Below, one piece after another: positions 40,979-54,429 of a stretch of 64,000 nucleotides of DNA. Source of the stretch: Bacteroides fragilis (GTDB taxonomy: Bacteria > Bacteroidota > Bacteroidia > Bacteroidales > Bacteroidaceae). The notes beneath the pieces were generated by a model. It did no database searches. It was not told the origin of the DNA and was given only the letters and a program-made list of their open reading frames with translations. The DNA lies in contig NZ_SZUU01000002.1 in NCBI RefSeq assembly GCF_019583405.1, positions 558,001-622,000 on the forward strand, read 5' to 3'. Each line of letters opens with the position of its first letter. Position 1 is the stretch's first letter. Both the position numbers and the translations under genes were made by a program.

Positions 40979-41998
40979 ATGAATAACTTATTTGTATATT
41001 GCGAAATAGAAGACGGCATCGTCGCAGACGTAAGCCTCGAACTTCTGACAAAAGGACGCTCGTTGGCCAATCAGTTGAACTGCCAGCTTGAAGCAGTCGT
41101 TGCCGGAACCGGTCTCAAAGATATTGAAAAACAGATTCTCCCGTACGGAGTAGACAAACTCCATGTATTCGATGGTGAAGGACTCTATCCTTATACTTCA
41201 CTTCCTCACACTTCAATCCTCGTGAATCTGTTCAAAGAAGAACAGCCGCAAATTTGCCTGATGGGTGCGACAGTGATCGGTCGTGACCTCGGCCCGCGTG
41301 TATCGTCAGCCCTGACCAGCGGATTGACAGCCGACTGTACCTCACTGGAAATCGGTGATCACGAGGATAAGAAAGAAGGTAAGGTTTACAAAAACCTGCT
41401 TTACCAGATTCGTCCGGCATTCGGAGGTAACATCGTTGCTACCATCGTCAATCCCGAACACCGCCCCCAAATGGCAACCGTTCGTGAAGGTGTGATGAAA
41501 AAAGCCATTCTGTCAGCCGACTACAAAGGTGAAATCATCAAGCATGATGTGAAGAAATACGTAGCCGACACCGATTACGTAGTAAAAGTCATCGAACGCC
41601 ACGTAGAAAAAGCCAAGAACAACCTGAAAGGTTCTCCGATCATCATCGCCGGCGGTTACGGTGTAGGTTCGAAAGAAAATTTCAACTTGCTGTTCGATCT
41701 CGCAAAGGTGTTAAACGCAGAAGTAGGCGCCAGCCGTGCCGCTGTAGACGCAGGCTTCGTTGACCACGACCGTCAGATCGGCCAGACCGGTGTTACAGTA
41801 CGTCCGAAACTCTATATTGCCTGCGGTATCTCCGGACAAATTCAGCACATTGCCGGTATGCAGGAAAGCGGTATCATCATCTCCATCAACAATGATCCGT
41901 CAGCTCCGATCAATACGATTGCAGACTATGTGATCAACGGAACAATCGAAGAAGTTGTACCGAAGATGATTAAGTATTATAAACAAAACAGTAAGTAA
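40979..41998 (+). CDS. etfA: Electron transfer flavoprotein, alpha subunit
   Basis: A 339-residue protein. The N-terminal domain (MNNLFVYCEIEDGIVADVSL) is followed by the conserved C-terminal FAD-binding domain (about 215-335): IIIAGGYGVGSKENF, GASRAAVDAGF, IGQTGVTVRPKLYIACGISG and HIAGMQESGIIISINNDPSAPI. It is located between etfB (15 bases upstream) and the dehydrogenase gene (start 4 bases after its stop), a tight operon. Cytoplasmic; forms the EtfAB heterodimer. Confidence 0.95.
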   Translation: MNNLFVYCEIEDGIVADVSLELLTKGRSLANQLNCQLEAVVAGTGLKDIEKQILPYGVDKLHVFDGEGLYPYTSLPHTSILVNLFKEEQPQICLMGATVIGRDLGPRVSSALTSGLTADCTSLEIGDHEDKKEGKVYKNLLYQIRPAFGGNIVATIVNPEHRPQMATVREGVMKKAILSADYKGEIIKHDVKKYVADTDYVVKVIERHVEKAKNNLKGSPIIIAGGYGVGSKENFNLLFDLAKVLNAEVGASRAAVDAGFVDHDRQIGQTGVTVRPKLYIACGISGQIQHIAGMQESGIIISINNDPSAPINTIADYVINGTIEEVVPKMIKYYKQNSK

Positions 41999-42001
41999 GA
42001 A

Positions 42002-43705
42002 ATGGCTAACTTTTATTTAGATACTCCGGAACTCAAGCATCACTTGAACCATCCGTTGATGAAGAGAATTGTTGAGCTGAAAGAGCGCAACTATGCTGAT
42101 AAAGATAAATTCGACTATGCTCCGGTAGACTTCGAAGATGCAATGGACAGCTACGACAAAGTATTGGAAATTGTAGGGGAAATCTGTGGTGACATCATCG
42201 CTCCCAATGCAGAAGGTGTCGATCACGAAGGTCCGGTTTGTGCCGACAACCGCGTAACTTATGCCAGCGGAACTGCCCAGAACCTGGATGCCTGCCGTAA
42301 AGCCGGGCTGATGGGTATGGCTATGCCCCGCCGCTTTGGAGGTCTGAACTTCCCAATCACTCCATACATCATGGCTGCCGATATCGTGAGCCGCAGTGAT
42401 GCAGGTTTCGAGAACCTCTGGGGACTGCAGGACTGTGCCGAAACCATCTACGAGTTTGCCAACGAAGAACAGAAGCAGCGCTACATCACCCGTGTATGCC
42501 AGGGCGAAACCATGTCAATGGACCTGACCGAACCGGATGCAGGTTCCGACCTGCAATCTGTCATGCTGAAAGCCACTTACAGTGAAAAAGACCAATGCTG
42601 GTATCTGAACGGCGTGAAACGCTTTATCACAAACGGTGATGCCGATATTCATCTCGTATTGGCACGTTCGGAAGAAGGAACACACGACGGACGCGGTCTG
42701 TCTATGTTCATCTACGACAAGCGCAATGGCGGAGTTAACGTACGCCGCATCGAGAACAAAATGGGTATCAAAGGCTCCCCTACTTGCGAGCTGGTATATA
42801 AAAATGCCAAAGCCGAACTTTGCGGTGACCGTAAACTGGGTCTTATCAAATACGTAATGGCGTTGATGAACGGTGCCCGCCTGGGTATTGCCGCACAATC
42901 GGTAGGTTTGTCACAAGCAGCTTACAATGAAGCTCTGGCTTATGCCAAAGACCGTAAACAGTTTGGCAAAGCAATCATCGAATTCCCTGCCGTAGCCGAG
43001 ATACTTTCTTTGATGAAGGCTAAACTGGATGCTTCCCGTTCACTGCTGTACGAGACAGCTCGTTTTGTAGACATTTACAAAGCATTGGACGACATCGCCA
43101 AAGAGCGCAAGCTGACTCCGGAAGAACGTGCCGAGCAAAAAACATTCGCCAAACTGGCTGATGCCTTTACTCCGCTGGGCAAGGGCATGGGCAGTGAATT
43201 TGCCAACCAGAACGCTTACGATTGCATTCAGATTCACGGTGGTTCGGGCTTTATGAAAGATTACGCCTGCGAACGCATCTATCGTGACTCACGCATCACT
43301 TCCATTTACGAAGGTACCACCCAGTTGCAGATTGTGGCTGCTATCCGTTACGTAACGACCGGTGCTTATCTGGCACGTATCCAAGAATACGAGAACATGC
43401 CTGTAGCTCCAGAACTGGAAGGTTTGCAGAATCGCCTGAAAAGCATGGCAAGCAAATATGCAGCCTGCGTGACTCAAATCACAGAAGCAAAAGACCAGGA
43501 ACTGCTCGACTTCTGCGCACGCCGTCTGGTAGAAATGGCTGCTCACATCATCATGGGTCATCTGATGGTTCAGGATGCTTCGAAGAGTGATCTGTTCTCC
43601 GAATCGGCTCAGGTATACGTACGTTATGCTGAGGCCGAAGTAGAAAAACATATCAACTTCATTCGCAAATTCGATAAAGACGATCTGGCTTACTACAGAA
43701 AGTAA
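42002..43705 (+). CDS. Acyl-CoA dehydrogenase with C-terminal extension, 567 aa
   Basis: N-terminal, middle and C-terminal ACAD domains are recognisable: TEPDAGSDLQSVMLKA (FAD/substrate loop), GVKRFITNGDADIHLVLARS, NKMGIKGSPTCELVYKNAKA and the C-terminal RDSRITSIYEGTTQLQIV with the Glu that usually serves as catalytic base. At 567 residues it is about 190 longer than the usual 380: the N-terminus has an extra helical region and the C-terminus (about 460-567) carries an added helical domain as in the AcdA/DUF-containing long ACADs. It forms an operon with etfBA. The likely reaction is oxidation of a short-chain acyl-CoA or, run backwards, reduction of an enoyl-CoA; the substrate is not evident. 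Confidence 0.92.
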   Translation: MANFYLDTPELKHHLNHPLMKRIVELKERNYADKDKFDYAPVDFEDAMDSYDKVLEIVGEICGDIIAPNAEGVDHEGPVCADNRVTYASGTAQNLDACRKAGLMGMAMPRRFGGLNFPITPYIMAADIVSRSDAGFENLWGLQDCAETIYEFANEEQKQRYITRVCQGETMSMDLTEPDAGSDLQSVMLKATYSEKDQCWYLNGVKRFITNGDADIHLVLARSEEGTHDGRGLSMFIYDKRNGGVNVRRIENKMGIKGSPTCELVYKNAKAELCGDRKLGLIKYVMALMNGARLGIAAQSVGLSQAAYNEALAYAKDRKQFGKAIIEFPAVAEILSLMKAKLDASRSLLYETARFVDIYKALDDIAKERKLTPEERAEQKTFAKLADAFTPLGKGMGSEFANQNAYDCIQIHGGSGFMKDYACERIYRDSRITSIYEGTTQLQIVAAIRYVTTGAYLARIQEYENMPVAPELEGLQNRLKSMASKYAACVTQITEAKDQELLDFCARRLVEMAAHIIMGHLMVQDASKSDLFSESAQVYVRYAEAEVEKHINFIRKFDKDDLAYYRK

Positions 43706-43723
43706 AGAGTTTATTTCAAGACT

Positions 43724-43762
43724 AAAAAAGGGATTCGGATAGCCGGATCCCTTTTCTTTTTG
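43724..43762 (+). terminator. Rho-independent terminator after the etf operon
   Basis: AAAAAGGGATTCGG and CCGGATCCCTTTT pair around a short loop (43724-43755), followed by CTTTTTG. Confidence 0.8.
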
Positions 43763-43917
43763 TATTACGGAAGAGCCGCAAGGCTTTTTATCCTCCGAAA
43801 ATACCCAATTAATGTCAAATGATTTGGCTATGTGGCTGGTTTTTACGAATATTGCAACAAAATTAGAGAGATACCGGATTACGGATCAATATAACACGAA
43901 AAAACTTCAGTAAATAA

Positions 43918-47964
<4,047 letters not shown>

Positions 47965-47984
47965 GAGTACGGCCAAGCATAAAA

Positions 47985-48045
47985 AAACAGAGCCTTTATC
48001 AAGGCGGAACAGACACTCTGTCCACCCTTGATAAAGGCTCTGTTT
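47985..48045. terminator. 20-bp perfect hairpin between convergent genes
   Basis: The arms (47985-48004 and 48026-48045) are perfect over 20 bases (AAACAGAGCC.. against ..GGCTCTGTTT). The loop itself contains a smaller hairpin (GGAACAGA/TCTGTCC). A-runs on the left and T on the right make it a bidirectional terminator for the galactosidase (+) and cbpM (-). Confidence 0.8.
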
Positions 48046-48110
48046 ATATCATACAAAGGCTCTGATAGAAACCGGAGAGGCCTCTTTATCCAACGCATGA
48101 AATAAACCTT

Positions 48111-48422
48111 TTACCAGTCCTCCATTACACCTTCCCTCTTAAAGACGATAAGCTGATTCCGGAGAGTACTGATTTCACGCCTCATCAGTTCCATCCTTTC
48201 CAGCAAATGATGAATGGCATCGATACCCTCCATATTGATGGACAGGTCGTAATACATACGGCTGTATCGTTCCACATCGGGAAGTTGCGACGCAAGCAGA
48301 TAGTGCTCGCCGCCCTCGGTGCGTACCTCAATCAAGCCACCCTCTTCTAACAGGTCGATAAATGAAGGCTCAATATGACATTTGTGACAGTATTCACTGA
48401 CTATTATTAATTCGGTCTGCAT
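48111..48422 (-). CDS. cbpM: CbpM-like chaperone modulator, 103 aa
   Basis: A small MerR-like winged-helix protein: CHKCHIEPSFIDLLEEGGLI, then LPDVERYSRMYYDLSINMEGIDAIHHLLERM and a C-terminal coiled coil. This is the CbpM pattern, an inhibitor that binds the J-domain of CbpA. It starts 15 bases after the cbpA stop and so is in the same operon. Its N-terminus has a CHKC pair, which is unusual but may be incidental. Confidence 0.85.
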   Translation of the reverse strand: MQTELIIVSEYCHKCHIEPSFIDLLEEGGLIEVRTEGGEHYLLASQLPDVERYSRMYYDLSINMEGIDAIHHLLERMELMRREISTLRNQLIVFKREGVMEDW

Positions 48423-48437
48423 AGCGCTCTTTCATTA

Positions 48438-49379
48438 TTAGTTCATACTCTGTTGTAACTCTCTGAACAGTTCTTTCTGTCTATCTGTCAGACTCGTAGG
48501 TATCTTGACTGAATAAGTGACAATCAAATCGCCAAACTGTCCTTCTTTCTTATATATGGGGAAACCTTTACCCTTCAGGCGTACCTTCGTACCATTCTGG
48601 GTTTCGGGCTTTATCTTCAGTTTCACTTTACCTTCCAGCGTATCAACCACCTTTTCACCACCCAGTACGGCAGTATAGAGATCGACTTCCACATCCACGT
48701 ACAGATCGTCTCCGAGACGCTTGAATACAGAATCTTCGGCTATCCGGAAAGTAATATACAGATCGCCTGCCGGACCACCGTTAATACCTTCACCACCGTA
48801 TCCTTTCAGTTTAATCACCTGTCCGTCGGCTACACCGGCCGGTATTGTGATACGAACCTGCTTTCCATTCACATTCAACACCTGCTTATGGGTCTGTGCC
48901 GCATCGCGAAGAGACAGGTGTAGTTCCGCATTAAAATCTTGTCCGCGGAAACCTGATCCGCCTCGTCCGCCTCCGCCCCTATGCCCGAACATAGACTCGA
49001 AGAAATCCGAGAATCCTCCGGCATCACCACCCGAGAATCCTTCTCCATCGGACGAGTACCAATAGGAACCACCGTCTCCGCCAAAACCGGAGAAGCCGCC
49101 TCCACCCGCACCGGCATGCTGGCGGGCCTTCTTTTGCGCTTCGAATTCGTCCGCATGTTTCCAATGTTCGCCGTATTCGTCGTACTTTTTCCTTTTTTCC
49201 GGATCGCTCAATACTTCGTTGGCTTCATTAATCTCCTGAAACTTATCCTTAGCGCTTGGGTCATTCGGATTCAGGTCCGGGTGATATTTACGGGCCAATT
49301 TGCGGAAAGCCTTTTTAATATCATCCTGAGAAGCATTCTTGTCAACTCCGAGAATCTTGTAATAATCTATATAAGCCAT
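48438..49379 (-). CDS. cbpA: CbpA-type DnaJ co-chaperone, 313 aa
   Basis: An N-terminal J-domain (4-70) with the HPD motif in [11 protein letters not shown] Gly/Phe/Ser-rich linker follows (about 90-145, [20 protein letters not shown]...). The two C-terminal substrate-binding beta domains (about 150-305) lack the zinc-finger cysteines, so it is a class B (CbpA/DjlA-like) J-protein. It stimulates Hsp70 (DnaK) ATPase activity. The cbpM gene lies 15 bases downstream. Confidence 0.93.
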   Translation of the reverse strand: MAYIDYYKILGVDKNASQDDIKKAFRKLARKYHPDLNPNDPSAKDKFQEINEANEVLSDPEKRKKYDEYGEHWKHADEFEAQKKARQHAGAGGGGFSGFGGDGGSYWYSSDGEGFSGGDAGGFSDFFESMFGHRGGGGRGGSGFRGQDFNAELHLSLRDAAQTHKQVLNVNGKQVRITIPAGVADGQVIKLKGYGGEGINGGPAGDLYITFRIAEDSVFKRLGDDLYVDVEVDLYTAVLGGEKVVDTLEGKVKLKIKPETQNGTKVRLKGKGFPIYKKEGQFGDLIVTYSVKIPTSLTDRQKELFRELQQSMN

Positions 49380-49452
49380 GTTTTTTATATATTTAAACCT
49401 CTATATTAAGTGTATACAAACAACACGCCAACCGGAGTTTTAGGTTCAATTT

Positions 49453-51090
49453 TTAGCACAAATTAATAGGAATATCGAGTGGTACGTCCTCTTGAACAGG
49501 AAGACGGAACCAGAAGCAGGCACCCTCTTCTACTGCCGTATCGACCCCGATCGTTCCTCCCAGGCGCTCTATGATCACCCGGCAGATGGCGAGTCCCAGC
49601 CCCGTGCCCTTAACGAAGGAGTTCAGTTTGACAAAACGTTCAAAGACTTTTTCAGCTTTATCGGCGGGAATGCCGATGCCTGTATCTTTCACGAAGAAAT
49701 AAAGTTCATTCCTCTGTCCGTTCAACCGGTATCCCAACGTAATGGAACCTTCGGCAGTAAACTTCATTGCGTTATTCATCAGATTGATGATGACCTGCGA
49801 CAAACGCAAACGATCCGTATTGATCACACAGCAGGGCTCCTTTTCAGTAAACAGAATCTGTACCTCTGGATGTTGGTTCTTCTGCTGCATTTGCAGGCAG
49901 ATGTCTTCCATCAGTTCGTTGATATCCGTCAAGGCATATGAAAAATCCATCGTTCCGGCTTCTATCTTCGACAGGTCGAGAATGTCATCAATAAGCTGCA
50001 ACAAAAGTTCGTTATTCGAAGTGACAATCCGGATGTACTCCTCTTTCTCTTCGGCATCATCTGTCTGGCAGATCAGGTCGGAGAAACCGATGATGGCATT
50101 GAGCGGCGTACGTATTTCATGGCTCATATTGGCAAGAAAGGCCGATTTCAACCGATTGGATTCTTCGGCTTTCTCCTTAGCCTCCTGAAGCATACGGTCT
50201 ACTTTCAGTTTCTCGGTGATATCTTCAAAGCGCAGCAATCCACCGATGATTTCACCTCCCGTATCACTATAAACGGGAGTAGCGGTAATTTCAAAGTCTA
50301 CATGATCCACATGGGTAATATGCCTCACCATTTTGCCGGTACTGATGGCCTCCTGAAAAGCACATCTTTTACACGGTTTGTCTCCTCGCCCCGTTGTCCG
50401 GTAGCAAGTAGTACCGGGAATATAATGACGTCCGACAACCAGATTCTTTATATTACTGGTCTCTTCCCATTGCACCTTATAATTCCGGTCGATATAAATC
50501 AGGCCGAAATCGATACTTCTTAAAGCCAGTTTCTGTTTACGAACGGCTCCCTCCAGTTGCTCTTTGGCAGCCAAAAGCTCCCTTTCGTACATCTTAAGCT
50601 GAGTGATCTCCCAACGGGCCACCAGTAACCATTTGCCCAGTTTGCCCGAAGATATGATTGATTTCACCACAAGGGTATCATGCACTTTTCCATCGGCAGT
50701 CACATACCTCTCTTCCGCTTTATAGGGTTTTCCGGCCTTGACAAGATCTTCATCTATTTTACGATACTGCTTACCCCGTTCTTCACCAAAAATATCGGCA
50801 TCGGAAAAGCCGACGGCATCTTTGCGGCTGATGCCCGACTGCAACTCGGCCTCCTTATTCCAGTACGTGTACTTGAATTGTTCCTGAATATCCTTCACCA
50901 TAATAGGAAACGGAAGATTATCTAATATCTCAAACAGGAAGCGACGATAGTCATCGTCTGCCGAAGCCGATTTACGAAGCCGGAAGTTCTGAAAGAGCAG
51001 GAAGCAAACGGTCAGAAACAAAAATACGGATAACACATAAAGCCATAGATTATCGGTTACCCCCATTACCAATAGTAGTTTGGTTGCCAT
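49453..51090 (-). CDS. Orphan PAS-domain sensor histidine kinase, 545 aa
   Basis: One membrane helix (about 13-32) is followed by a PAS domain (about 48-165, [20 protein letters not shown].., [12 protein letters not shown]). A second PAS-like domain (about 185-300) contains the cysteine cluster C-x10-C-x2-C in [17 protein letters not shown]. The HisKA domain has its phospho-acceptor in [20 protein letters not shown], and HATPase_c has the N, G1 (DTGIGIP) and G2 (GTGLGLAI) boxes. No receiver domain or response regulator is adjacent, so the partner is elsewhere. The cysteines could bind a metal, Fe-S cluster or sense redox; that is inference. Monocistronic. Confidence 0.9.
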   Translation of the reverse strand: MATKLLLVMGVTDNLWLYVLSVFLFLTVCFLLFQNFRLRKSASADDDYRRFLFEILDNLPFPIMVKDIQEQFKYTYWNKEAELQSGISRKDAVGFSDADIFGEERGKQYRKIDEDLVKAGKPYKAEERYVTADGKVHDTLVVKSIISSGKLGKWLLVARWEITQLKMYERELLAAKEQLEGAVRKQKLALRSIDFGLIYIDRNYKVQWEETSNIKNLVVGRHYIPGTTCYRTTGRGDKPCKRCAFQEAISTGKMVRHITHVDHVDFEITATPVYSDTGGEIIGGLLRFEDITEKLKVDRMLQEAKEKAEESNRLKSAFLANMSHEIRTPLNAIIGFSDLICQTDDAEEKEEYIRIVTSNNELLLQLIDDILDLSKIEAGTMDFSYALTDINELMEDICLQMQQKNQHPEVQILFTEKEPCCVINTDRLRLSQVIINLMNNAMKFTAEGSITLGYRLNGQRNELYFFVKDTGIGIPADKAEKVFERFVKLNSFVKGTGLGLAICRVIIERLGGTIGVDTAVEEGACFWFRLPVQEDVPLDIPINLC

Positions 51091-51231
51091 AATTGCATAT
51101 TATGATGAATTGACGGTAAATATAGAAATTATTCTCCGACTTTCACCACAATATGAAACAAAAGCACCTGTAGGGAACAAAGTTTCAAGATACTACACTT
51201 ATATCCCCGAGTCTATAGTTTAAATACGTTT

Positions 51232-52932
51232 TCAGCGAATATTCATCTTCCTGAACATCTCAAAGTCCTCCTTACGCAATCCGATATCGTCGTAAGCCCG
51301 CGGCTCGTTGTGGTCGTTCAGGTAAAAGCGGGGGAACTCCGTATAGGACGGGCTTGCCACGGACAGCGAGTCGTTCACATAAGCAGTAGTCACCCCGGCC
51401 AGATCGAGTACCGAATGGAACACGACCCGGTTCGAAGCGACAGACTTTTGACGGTTTTGCTGTAAAGCAGCGATATGCTCCAGATATTTCTCCCGGTATG
51501 TATCCGAAGTCCAGACAATAAACGGCACGTGCAACTGATAATACGAAGGTACAGGCGACGCATGCAGAAAGAGGTGACGGTCATCGTCAAAAATATCTTC
51601 TCCATGGTCCGAAGTATAGAGCATGGCCGAACCGGCATCCTGTTGCTGCAACAAGCCGATCAACCTTGCCAGGAAATCGTCGGTATAGCGAATGGAGTTG
51701 TCATAGGCATTAATCAGATTGTCCCGATACTTAAATTCGGCATCCGCTGGACTGTCGGGCCGGAAAAACGCAGCCCCGGCAGGATAGCGCTCACGGTAGT
51801 TAAAGTGCGAACCATAGGTATGCAACACAATGAATTGTTTGCGGTTCCCTTTGGCAAGTTCCTCTTTCACCAATGCCAGCAGGTTGTCATCCGAAAGGTT
51901 CTGACCGGCGGTCAGCGAATCTTCTTTGATGAAATCGCAATGATCGGCCTCTTTTCCGAAGAAGTCTATAAAAGAATTATTGTAACGCTGATTGGAGAAA
52001 AAAGCCGTCTTGAAACCTGCCTCCCTGAAAGCCGTAATAATTCCTTTCTGATGGTAGATAGAGTCGAAATTTTCTGCCGAAACGGCGGACATCAGCATCG
52101 GAACGCTCTTATGGGTTGTGTTCGACTGGGTCAGCACATTCGTGAAAGCCGTAAGATTGGGTATTTCCGACAATTTGGGGTTCGTCTCGCGGTCATAACC
52201 GTACAACGACCAGTTGAGAGCACGGGATGTCTCCCCCACAACCAGCACGTATATCTCGCGGTCCTCCGCCGGATGGGTGGCAGTAGCATGGAAAGTAAAA
52301 TCCTTCGAAGTCTCTGCATAGTCGAGGGTCTGTGCGTTGCGCTCTACGGCAAGCACTACGTTGTAGCACACATTGACCGGATATAAATCGGTGGTCATCT
52401 CATATTTCTTATCCAGCAGGTAGGCAGCTCCCAACGAAAGAAAGCCAATGGCAAGTACTCCCCACGCACGTTTCCGTTGCCTACGGATAAAATCGCCAGA
52501 GAGCCTGCGTTTACGAACAATGGAAATCATACCCAATATCAGGGCGGGTATATACAGTATCACGATCGTAACGAGGACCGGCAGCAGATTGTCGAGCAAC
52601 TCCATAGCTTCGGAAGAATTGGTCGTAGCCAGATTGAGGAACATATCCACCGCTATGATGGACTGCCCGAACAGATAGAGCAACACGATCTGAAAGGCCC
52701 CGAAAAATACAAAAAGAAACAATATCCAGAGCATCTTTCCGCAATTCCTGGACAGGGTCATAATCAGATAATAACAACCCAGAGGTAACAGGACGTTGGC
52801 AACCTTAGCCACAAGCGGTAAAGGTTCCGTGAAACACAGTACTATGTTGGGCACAATCAGCACAAACAAAAACAGGTAGAACAAGTTCTCCTGATTATCG
52901 AACCATTTCTTTATCTTATTAAAAAGCTTCAT
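51232..52932 (-). CDS. Phosphoethanolamine transferase (EptA/MCR-like), 566 aa
   Basis: Start chosen at MKLFNKIKKWF (52932), inside the end of the upstream barrel gene. Five N-terminal helices span about residues 17-36, 44-60, 68-92, 115-140 and 157-173. The periplasmic sulfatase-fold domain follows, with the nucleophile Thr235 in VVGETSRALNWSLYGYDR, a conserved LTQSNTTHKSVP segment, and the metal site SDHGED. This is the alkaline-phosphatase-superfamily layout of enzymes that move phosphoethanolamine from lipid to lipid A or glycans. Such a change lowers surface charge and affects polymyxin sensitivity. It overlaps the upstream gene by 14 bases, so the two are coupled. Confidence 0.88.
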   Translation of the reverse strand: MKLFNKIKKWFDNQENLFYLFLFVLIVPNIVLCFTEPLPLVAKVANVLLPLGCYYLIMTLSRNCGKMLWILFLFVFFGAFQIVLLYLFGQSIIAVDMFLNLATTNSSEAMELLDNLLPVLVTIVILYIPALILGMISIVRKRRLSGDFIRRQRKRAWGVLAIGFLSLGAAYLLDKKYEMTTDLYPVNVCYNVVLAVERNAQTLDYAETSKDFTFHATATHPAEDREIYVLVVGETSRALNWSLYGYDRETNPKLSEIPNLTAFTNVLTQSNTTHKSVPMLMSAVSAENFDSIYHQKGIITAFREAGFKTAFFSNQRYNNSFIDFFGKEADHCDFIKEDSLTAGQNLSDDNLLALVKEELAKGNRKQFIVLHTYGSHFNYRERYPAGAAFFRPDSPADAEFKYRDNLINAYDNSIRYTDDFLARLIGLLQQQDAGSAMLYTSDHGEDIFDDDRHLFLHASPVPSYYQLHVPFIVWTSDTYREKYLEHIAALQQNRQKSVASNRVVFHSVLDLAGVTTAYVNDSLSVASPSYTEFPRFYLNDHNEPRAYDDIGLRKEDFEMFRKMNIR

Positions 52933-54145
52933 TGATATTAAATATAAATCCGGTCTGGCCTTTTCCAAACCCTAAATCCAATCGTACATTCACTCTCTTC
53001 TTGAACTCCCACCGGTAGCCGAATCCATAATTGGGAAGTATATGTTTCACCTCGAACGAAGAAAAGTCGGGAAAAATATTTCCGGCTCCCACCCAGACAG
53101 CTACTCCGTTACGTTTCCATATATGCTGCCGGAGTTCAACCTGCATATCCACCACATTCTTGTCACGGAATCTGCCATCATAATACCCGCGCATGGAATA
53201 CGAACTGCCCAATGTTGCCATCAATCCCCAGGGCGGATTGCCGTAAGTCAGCAGCGTATGAAATTGTCCGGCAAGTATTCCACCTTTCCACACCTTACGA
53301 TAGTAGCTTGTGGTCAGCTCCGTACTGCTGAATGCGTAGTCATTCCCCAGAAACGCAGGACTGAAACGCTGGTCTATGCGCAGATAATACCCCTTATAGG
53401 CATTCGTGAGGAAGTCCCGCGAATCGTACACAAGGGAAAGCCCTGCACTGACGTTGGTCGTACGGGTGTCCATCCCCTGCCAGAGTTCGGGTTTCTCAAA
53501 GTTGCGTCCGTCGATATAATCGAAACTTGCCATAGGTCCCAGATAGAAGTTTTTTGCCAAACGGAACATAAAGTCAACTTTCACCTGTGCCTGGAAGCGC
53601 TTGTAACTGCTTTCATTTTCGTCATTCACCGCATTCCGGTATCCTATTCCCCAATACAAACTGGGAAAAGAATAAAAATAAAGGTTATAATTCAGCCTGT
53701 ATTTATCTTTCGGAAAAATATGATTGCCCCGAACGCCCAGCAGATAGAATCCGACAGTGGACACATCGCCATACAATGATACGGTGGAAAGCGGCAGAAG
53801 TGTATCGGCACGGTCGGTACGGTATAATCCAGCAGCCACCAGTCCCAGCCCAAGCTTGGTATCACTGGAATAATGCGGACCACCGATTACACTGAAATCA
53901 AACTTCTTACTTTTCTTCTCTTTATTGGCATCGTTGAAGTAATCAAGGAATTTCTTGATAAAACTACGCTTCACTGCAACAGAGTCGGAGTGGGCAGCGA
54001 CAGCAGTAGAAGCGGAATCCTCTGCAACAGGAATATACGTAATCGGTGAGAGACTATCGTTACAATTCTCCCCCTGTGCCAAAGATACAGTCCACAGTGC
54101 GGAAAAGCATCCAAGTAATAGCCAGTTTTTGTGTTTAGGTTTCAT
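52919..54145 (-). CDS. BamA/TamA-like outer-membrane surface antigen, 408 aa
   Basis: Starts at MKPKHKNWLLLGCFS (54145) with a signal peptide (LLLGCFSALWTVSLAQ). A short linker with an acidic/basic stretch (SFIKKFLDYFNDANKEKKSKK) follows. Residues about 90-408 form a Bac_surface_Ag (Omp85) barrel: FSVIGGPHYSSDTKLGLGLV, SLVYDSRDFLTNAYKGYYLR, MRGYYDGRFRDKNVVDMQVE (the conserved (V/I)RG(Y/F) type lid-lock motif appears as MRGY) and the terminal GFIFNINEAF. There are no POTRA domains, so it is a short Omp85-type pore, as in the patatin/FplA-like or ShlB-lacking group. Coupled to the phosphoethanolamine transferase gene. Confidence 0.82.
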   Translation of the reverse strand: MKPKHKNWLLLGCFSALWTVSLAQGENCNDSLSPITYIPVAEDSASTAVAAHSDSVAVKRSFIKKFLDYFNDANKEKKSKKFDFSVIGGPHYSSDTKLGLGLVAAGLYRTDRADTLLPLSTVSLYGDVSTVGFYLLGVRGNHIFPKDKYRLNYNLYFYSFPSLYWGIGYRNAVNDENESSYKRFQAQVKVDFMFRLAKNFYLGPMASFDYIDGRNFEKPELWQGMDTRTTNVSAGLSLVYDSRDFLTNAYKGYYLRIDQRFSPAFLGNDYAFSSTELTTSYYRKVWKGGILAGQFHTLLTYGNPPWGLMATLGSSYSMRGYYDGRFRDKNVVDMQVELRQHIWKRNGVAVWVGAGNIFPDFSSFEVKHILPNYGFGYRWEFKKRVNVRLDLGFGKGQTGFIFNINEAF

Positions 54146-54429
54146 ATATTGTTCCCTCTTAAGAAAACTCAATCTACAAAAGTAGTTTTATCATTCCTTG
54201 TTACAATCATATTACATTCTCTTTTATCATTTATTGCCTCCATTTAACACTTAATAAACGAAAAAAGTTCAGAATGTGCCATATAAAGCAATATTAAATT
54301 CTAAAAACTTGTAAACAACACATAATATCAGCTAATAAAACAACTCTATTATTCTTTAAGTAAATTAAATCCGCTTTATTTGCATTGTACAACTTAACAC
54401 ATTCCCCAACCTTAAACAATGCTTCCATT

